This document shows positions 58,101 through 64,000 of a stretch of 64,000 nt of DNA, piece after piece. The stretch is from Podocnemis expansa (Eukaryota; Chordata; Testudines; Podocnemididae): contig ML682007.1 in the NCBI GenBank assembly GCA_007922195.1, positions 17,220,487 through 17,284,486 of the forward strand, in the 5' to 3' direction. The translations under genes were made by a program, and so were the position numbers. Every line of letters starts with the position of its first letter. Position 1 is the stretch's first letter. The notes under the pieces are model-generated. The model saw only the letters and a list, made by a program, of their open reading frames with translations. It was not told the DNA's origin and did not search any database.

Positions 58101-59724
58101 TTCTCTTTTGTTGTGGCAATGGAAGTTGGAAATATGGTCATTTTGCTGAACTACCATATTTTACTGAAAACTTGAAGAAACTTAGGATCCAATTTTCCAA
58201 ACTGCCTCTGAAACTCTCCCACAAGGACTCACACAAAGACAGGTCTAGCTACACTATTTTCATTTACAAATGCAAACTTCATGTAAACAATTGGTGCATT
58301 TGCAAAATGTATGTACAATTTTGGAGGCTGGTTTTCACTTGGATAAATTCACGCTTTTGTTCTAGAAGGGCTAGATACAGCTTTGTACCTAACAAAGGGA
58401 TCACCTTAAAAGCAAAGCACTGAGACTTGTTATGTAGCGAAATATGTAAACTATTACGTGAGCTTTAGTGATTGTGATTATGTCTGCACTGCACAAATAT
58501 GCACAACACAGCACCAACTAAACTCCCAGAGTCAGTGTAAAACGAGGGATGGCTTTTCTGGGGAGCAGTCATGCCTTTGGTAGTTCCAAAGTCCAGGAAT
58601 TTGAAGGGGATTTCTTCAAGATATGACAGGTTAATGGTTGAATTTCTACCCTGCTAGCAAACAAAGACATGGGCAGGGGGTAGACTGGGCAATGTTAATA
58701 CATAGAGACCTATCGACCCTTTCATGTAAGTACTCAGCAAGTGAAAACATGATTGTTCCACGCAACTCCAATAATGAGATGCCCTGTTTGCACAGTCATC
58801 AATTTCATGAAGATTTTCATGGCAAGAAAGGGATTATTTCTGAGATCTAGCCACCTCCCACTGGACAGTTAGGCTGAAACCATGCACAGTTCATTTCAAA
58901 TCTCCCTGAGCCCCAGACAGGAAGCTCTGGTATCAGTGGCCAACCTCTGAGTGACTCAAAATCACCATGTTCTAGCAATCTGGAGAGTTAACAGCTCTAG
59001 GTAACTGAGGAGAGACCCTGTCCTTGCCTGCTTTTTCCTGACCCACAATCTTCATGATTTGTTTGTGATTAAAATCCTAGTAAACGTCCCTTTCCACTTT
59101 CATTTCTCTTGTTAAAAGACAAGAAAACAAGGCTTGGCCACCCATAGCGTATAAATGGCATTTTCCAATAAAGGAAGTCAGTAAACAAATGCCCAGTATG
59201 CAGGACGCAGAGTCTCGAGCAAACACAGTGAAAGAGAGGCCCCTTAGGGTTCTCTCACTTAGCATCGACAAGAACTCTGTGGAGTGGGCATGCATGTATT
59301 TGGCTCTTTCATGTTGAATTTTTGCTACCATAAGAAAAATAAGCCACTAGTTAATGTAAGCAGTGTTCTCCAAGGCAGGGTTTGCTGTTGGAAGCACAGA
59401 ACAAATAAGACATTATTTTTGAACCACCTGTAATAATGAACTTTAAAAACTTGCAGCACAGATTTTTTTTTAATTTAAGGAATAGTTTTCATAACTCTTC
59501 TACAGTATCTCCTACTTAAGCTATTTTGCTACACAGAGGACTTCACCCCAGTAGAATGCATGAGGCAGATGCAGACAGAGTTATTGCTCACCACAGTTCT
59601 GAAAGAGCTTTGACATTTCTTTGTGTACCTTTGCCAATGGTGACCCACTTACTTCCCTTATTGTTGTGTCTTCTTAGTGAAAACAATAAACAGACCCAAT
59701 CCTTCCAAATCATTTATCTGGAGG
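55155..59724. other. Long unannotated stretch
   Basis: About 4.5 kb without a recognised gene. A short A-run is at 55295-55311. A possible minus-strand MIR fragment lies at 56385-56450 (AACACCACTGTGAAATAGGG and following). Frames of 80 to 101 codons, such as 57451-57756, show no domain and overlap others. Confidence 0.45.
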
Positions 59725-60275
59725 ACATAAGAACACAAGTATAGCTCTGCTGGGTCAAACCAATTGTCCATCTAACCCAGTATCCTGTTTTTGGACAGTG
59801 GCCAATACCAGAGGCTTCAGATGGAAATAAGAGAACAGGGTAATTGTCGAGTGATTGAGCCCCAGTTTCCAGCAGTCAGAAAGTTAGGGGCACCCAAAGC
59901 ATGGGTTGTATTTCTGATGATGTTGGCGTATAGTCACTGATGGACCAATTGATTGAACTTATCTAACATTTTTAACCCCATTGTACTTTTGTTCTTCATA
60001 ACATCCCCTTGCAACAAGTTCTACAGGTTGACTGGGCTTTGTGTGAAGATATACTTCCTTATTTGTCTTAAAGCTGTCACCTACTAATTTCATTGGGCGA
60101 CCCCAGTCCTTGTGTTATGTGAAGGGGTAAATAACATTTTCCTATTCGCTTTATCCACACCATTCATGATTTTATAAATCTGGCTTTATCATATTCCCTT
60201 AGTTCTCTGTTTTCTGAAACTGAACAGTCCCAGGCTTATAAATCTCTTCTCCTACAGAAACTGTTCCATATAAGT
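59725..60275 (-). mobile_element. Older CR1/L3-like LINE 3' part
   Basis: The left end reads GAACACAAGTATAGCTCTGC then GGGTCAAACCAATTGTCCATC, the complement of a common turtle LINE 3' UTR. Further in, CCTTGCAACAAGTTCTACAG, GAAGATATACTTCCTTATTT and ACCATTCATGATTTTATAAA correspond to the ORF2 C-terminus. The copy is truncated near 60275. It is decayed, but the order is preserved over 550 bases. Confidence 0.85.
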
Positions 60276-60699
60276 GGCTCTCAAATTTCATTGTATTGTG
60301 ACCCTTTATGACATTTCCATCTATCCAGCCTCCCACTTTTGTGAGATCCCTTTGTAATGCTTCTCAGGTGGCTTTGGATGGGAAAATCTTCTTTCACAGG
60401 AGCGCAGTGTCATTTAATGGAAATCAAGGAAGTAGGAATATTAGAGGTTAAAGAATATGCAATACCATATTTGATTTTGCTCATTTATTAGTACCCTTAT
60501 TAGTTCCAGCCACCACCACATCTGAGGGCATAGTTGTACCATCCTTGCAGTCATGGATACAGATATTTTTTCCAGCGCTGAGTGATGTAGTTAGGTCAAT
60601 GTATGTTTAAGATGTAGACCATGCCTCAGTGACATCTGAATGTTGTCTGTTCAATTCAAAAGTTTTTAAAAAATTCCTTTTCATATGGAATTCCTATGT
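60276..60699. other. Unannotated stretch
   Basis: No gene or named repeat was recognised. Start may include a little more of the neighbouring LINE. Confidence 0.4.
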
Positions 60700-60850
60700 T
60701 CTAGTCATTGGTATGATACAAATTTCCCTGTTTCCCCATCTGAAAAATGGGGATAGTACTTCCCTGCCTCACAGGGACATAGGGAGAACTAGATAATAAG
60801 TTAATGCTTATAAAGCCCCATGTGAACACTGAGTGTTAATTATGATGTTG
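60700..60850 (+). repeat. MIR/CORE-SINE relic
   Basis: TTCCCTGTTTCCCCATCTG, AAAAATGGGGATAGTACTTC and CCTCACAGGGACATAGGGAG in MIR order on the plus strand, ending with ACTGAGTGTTAATTATGATG. Confidence 0.8.
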
Positions 60851-61119
60851 ACAACTTACATTCAGGAAAACAATAAAGAAAGAACAAAGAACTTGCCATA
60901 ACAGAGAAAGCTGTCTGTCAATACATATGACCATTGACCATGTCCACCAATACAGCAATTGAGTTCCTAAGCACCTGGTCCTAATTTGCGTCTATTGGTG
61001 CCACAAAGTAAGTGTTAATTAATAGCAAACATGATGCGGAATTAAATGCAAGTGAGGCAACAAAGGGCTATTACCAGCAACCATATCAAAGTACAGTACA
61101 TGATGCTAACAAGTTATTA

Positions 61120-61348
61120 ATCCATATTTATTTATATGACAGTAGCATTTAAATGCCCTAGTTGGAGATCAGGGCCCTATTCTGCAAGGTGCTGTACATG
61201 CATAATGAAAAGACAGTCCTGCCCCGAACATCTTACACTCTAACTGTATGAGGAGAGACAACAGGAGGATACAACAAACAGATGGATGGGTAGGGCAGAG
61301 ACAGTGCAAGGCAACAGAGAGACGATAAAGATCAGTGTAATAGGCAGC
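61120..61348 (+). repeat. Old interspersed repeat, copy d (longest)
   Basis: GAGATCAGGGCCCTATTCTG, AAGGTGCTGTACATGCATAA, AGACAGTCCTGCCCCGAAC, TTACACTCTAACTGTATG and AGAGACAACAGGAGGATAC show the family of 25158 and 26476 in its longest version in this window. Confidence 0.65.
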
Positions 61349-61824
61349 CGGCTCAGCACACCATCTGCCTAATCTTTTTTCCCCCACCTCAGATCTGGCT
61401 TTCCCATCACATGGATCCATCATCTGTTTTCATACACCCCCTGAGTGACATTATAACAATGTTTGACCGAACATACATTTTTCTCCTCCTCCGCAAACCC
61501 GTTCCTTTGTCTTTGTTTCTGCCGTTATGACTCCGCCAGCAGATTAGGCTGACAATTTAGTGTGAAAAGGAAATTAGAAATGCACCACTGTTCTTCACGT
61601 TAGAGGAGCTATGGTTTGAGTGAAAACATTAATTCAGATTAAAGCTGGATCAGAAAACAATTAATCTACTGTTGTATTTTTAAAAAAGGGAGAGAAAATG
61701 CTTTTGTATTTGATCTCTATACATGACCTGCCTGAATAATGAAACAGTGCAGCCTGCTGGTGTGTTTCCTAAGACTAAGTCAGCCAGCATATCATGCAGT
61801 ATGAAGATCCCTATGGAGGGAAAA
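61349..61824. other. Repeat-free stretch, candidate conserved non-coding DNA
   Basis: No repeat or exon seen. From about 61500 to 61800 the sequence has several TAATT-type and AATTA homeodomain-like words (for example ACATTAATTCAGATTAAAG and AACAATTAATC) and a balanced composition. Only a comparison with other vertebrates could show conservation. Confidence 0.3.
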
Positions 61825-62110
61825 CATGGTCTAATGATTGACGCACAGGGCTGCAAGACAGATAATTTGGTCTTAATTTCTCGTTAATTAGTTGTGATGC
61901 CTGACACAAGATTGTGCCACATTTTCAAAGAGAATTAGGCACCTCCTATGTGCATCTTTAGGCACTTATCTGTATTTTTAAGCATCTAAATACCTTTGAC
62001 TTTGCCTCTGAATTTCTGAGTGCCAATTTCCCTCTGTAAGTGGGGCTACTATTACTTAACCAGCTTATGGAGGAATTATGATGCTTAATTCACTAAAACA
62101 TGTAAGGTAC
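61825..62110 (+). repeat. MIR relic followed by a TTTTCAAAG-type repeat
   Basis: ACATGGTCTAATGATTGACG, CACAGGGCTGCAAGACAGA and TTGTGATGCCTGACACAAG are MIR-like. After about 61918 the text ATTTTCAAAGAGAATTAGGC resembles another old repeat, possibly inserted, and TTCCCTCTGTAAGTGGGGC at 62028 returns to MIR-like sequence. Confidence 0.6.
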
Positions 62111-62122
62111 TATACTTAAGAT

Positions 62123-62229
62123 CAGTGGTTTTCAACCTTTTTCATTTGTGGACCCCCTAAAATTTTTTGATCAGAGGTGCAGCTCCCTTTGGAAATCTTA
62201 GACAGCAGATCAAAGATTGAAAACAACTG
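62123..62229. mobile_element. Small non-autonomous hAT element
   Basis: CAGTGGTTTTCAACC and the end GATTGAAAACAACTG are inverted termini of hAT type. The flanks CTTAAGAT (62115-62122) and CTTTAAAT (62230-62237) match at six of eight positions. 107 bp, non-coding. Confidence 0.78.
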
Positions 62230-62237
62230 CTTTAAAT

Positions 62238-62998
62238 GGATAGTACCATACAGAAAGCTACAGCAGACAGCCACAATTTGCTCCAAACATATAACATGCA
62301 ATGTTTCCTGATGTGAAGTAAGGAAGACAGAGTCCAGCCCTTCAAAGGTCCTTCAGCAAATGTGCAACAAGAAAAGGGGCGAGCTCCCACAACCATCCAC
62401 AGGCTTGAAGTGCAAAGTAACAATGAGCGAACAAAAATAATTCCACAACATACTTTAAAAAATGATTTAAGACAAAACCACAGATATTCTTGAGGTACTG
62501 TTTGTGCTACCAAGCTAGCATTAAATAGGAGAAGAAAAGTAGCAAATTGGTGAAAGATACGCTTTCAGACTAATTAGTCAAAACAATTAAACACCAACAT
62601 GGGGGCACAGTTCATTTGCAATTTCCTGTTAAGCAAGATATTTATTTTTACTATTGTCGTGGGCATCCCACAGACATGTAGCAAAATAATATTATCCTGA
62701 TTGTACAACTTCATTTTAAGGAGCTTTATAACTCAAAATCAATCAATAGCTGTTGTTATTGCTTTCTATTGTCCATGCATAATTAAGGACACTAGTTATA
62801 TCCTATTGTAAGGAGCAGATAGCAAGAAAAAAAGAAAAGAATGATAAGAAGGAGAGGGCAGAAGCAGCAGTTAGAAAGAGATCACAGCTCCAATTGCTGC
62901 ATGTTTTTGACCACTGGAGTTGTTGGGGGAGCCTGGAACATAACAGAATAGTAATTCTATTAATGTTCGAGGCTGAGGGGCTTTTCTCAATGAATAAA
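62238..62998. other. Unannotated stretch
   Basis: No gene or repeat was recognised. Confidence 0.45.
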
Positions 62999-63092
62999 AG
63001 CATCTGACGAAGTGGGATTTTCTCCCACAGAAGCTCATGCGATAAATATATTTGTTAGTCTTTAAAAGTGCCACCAGACTCCTTGTTTGCTT
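62999..63092 (+). mobile_element. Penelope-like repeat, copy 13
   Basis: GCATCTGACGAAGTGGG, hairpin to TCCCAC, then AGAAGCTCATGCGATAAAT, TTGTTAGTCTTTAAAAGTG and CCACCAGACTCCTTG. CTGACGA still fits CUGANGA, but the GAAA has become AGAA, so the core at 63000-63040 is damaged by one change. Confidence 0.83.
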
Positions 63093-63726
63093 TATAATAA
63101 TGACAATCACAATATCTTGCTTTTATTTCATCCTGAGACATTCAGAGCACTTTGACTGATCCTTCATTATGAACTAGGATGACACTTGCCCAACACTCCT
63201 GTGTAGAAGAATAAGGGGGAACAAGATACCCTTAATCTCCTGGGTGGGCTGACTGCATCTCAGGGGAGTCCAGTCTCTGCAGAATTTCCATCTCCCCTCT
63301 AGTGCTGGTAAAGAATAAACAGGCAGAAGTAAGGAGTGGGAGAAGGCGGGACCTAACGGACTGACCAACACAACTGTACCTGGAGCAAGGGAAAAGTAAT
63401 TTGCACCAACTACAGGGCTGGCAGGGATTACTTTCCTTCTCTGGCCCCAGCATGAGTCACAAATTAATCCCTGCTCTGCTCCTCTGTCCTGTCCTTTACT
63501 CAGAACTAGTGGTAAATCTCCAATCATCTCCTATACAGGAATCCTTTCAGCAACCAATAGAACGCAGTTATATTGAGACAGAGCACAGCAGGTCTTTAAC
63601 AGCATGCCTAAACACTATAAAACAGAACAGGACATGATATGAATACATCATATCTAACAGAATGCATTATAAATCTAAGCTTACTATGCTTTTACGGAAC
63701 ACAGAAAGGGAAAAGAGAGAAAAGAC
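63093..63726. other. Unannotated stretch
   Basis: Short overlapping frames (for example 117 codons on the minus strand at 63174-63527) have no recognisable motif. No gene is called. Confidence 0.45.
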
Positions 63727-63805
63727 TGATTAGTTTGGACTAACCTTGAACTTCTTGAGTTTGGACTAATAAGTCCAAACTAAAATTTCAGATGTAGACA
63801 TAGTC
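63727..63805. mobile_element. MITE right-end fragment (21442-21890 family)
   Basis: ATTAGTTTGGACTAACC, TTTGGACTAATAAGTCC and the end GATGTAGACATAGTC match the interior palindromes and right terminus of the MITE at 21442-21890. The left end is missing. Confidence 0.72.
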
Positions 63806-63887
63806 AAGGAATCCAGTTGGCACTATGACTTACACTTCCCTGCATTTATTTTCCTCCCGTTCTGTAAGTTCCCCTATCTTCAAAGAG

Positions 63888-64000
63888 TCTGACTAAGCTG
63901 GATTTTCTCTCATTAAAGCTCATGCAATAAAGCAATTTGTTAGCCTTTAAGTGCCACAGGACTCCTTGTTTGTTTGAACTAGACTAACATGGCTGCCCCT
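63888..64000 (-). mobile_element. Penelope-like repeat, copy 14, cut by the window end
   Basis: AAGCTCATGCAATAAAGC, GTGCCACAGGACTCCTTG and GAACTAGACTAACATGGC followed by TGCCCCT are the family blocks. The CUGANGA and GAAA parts are mutated (CTGACTA and TAAA). The terminus continues past the window. Confidence 0.85.

Noticed and set aside
13806..64000. Repeated palindromic units considered as a CRISPR array
   Set aside because: Copies are scattered over the window with irregular spacing, both orientations and insertion duplications. They are interspersed repeats.
7191..64000. Penelope-like family considered as a hAT MITE
   Set aside because: Some duplications are near 8 bases, but others are 6, 10 and 15 to 16, and the hammerhead-like core and inverted units fit Penelope-like elements better. 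Kept as an inference, not certain.

Overview
This window looks like intergenic or deep intronic DNA from a sauropsid nuclear genome, most likely a turtle. The evidence is the repeat content: CR1 LINEs ending in the ATTCTATG-type tail, a tRNA-headed SINE carrying a CR1 tail, MIR/CORE-SINE relics, several non-autonomous DNA transposon families with 3-bp or 8-bp target duplications, and many copies of an inverted-repeat-rich family beginning near CAAGGAGTCCTGTGGCAC. Base composition is AT-rich. I found no host protein-coding exon, no functional tRNA or rRNA gene, no CRISPR array and no bacterial operon. The species is inferred, not proven.

Layout: 1-222 is the 3' end of a CR1 with a large internal deletion. 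2925-4320 is a minus-strand CR1 split by a plus-strand CR1 that keeps an open 241-codon ORF2 fragment. 7191-7318 is the first of fourteen copies of the Penelope-like family. 11253-12560 is the longest CR1 (minus), with reverse transcriptase motifs A, B and C and two visible lesions. 13806-21890 holds further Penelope-like copies, a nested pair of elements (19288-19680) and a 449-bp palindrome-rich MITE (21442-21890). 23028-31099 holds MIRs, an older CR1, a MIR interrupted twice (by a tRNA-derived SINE and by a MITE) and a hAT-type element. 32262-36131 has two more hAT-type elements. 39690-47240 has older CR1/L3-like LINEs, a GC-rich 850-bp element and a decayed RTE-like LINE. 47807-55154 has more Penelope-like copies and a strong G-quadruplex motif. 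59725-64000 has an older LINE, MIRs, a small hAT-type element and two more Penelope-like copies, the last cut by the window end.

The most interesting signal is in the Penelope-like family. Several copies keep a roughly 41-nt block with the order expected of a hammerhead ribozyme: GCAU, CUGANGA, a 6-bp hairpin, GAAA, then GCUC or GCUU followed by AUGC. The hairpin shows compensating changes between copies. One extra A before the hairpin and the lack of an intramolecular stem III are caveats; the AGCU in the stem III position is self-complementary, which would fit action as a dimer. Hammerhead motifs are known in Penelope-like elements, so the novelty would lie in this family and its dimer-type architecture.
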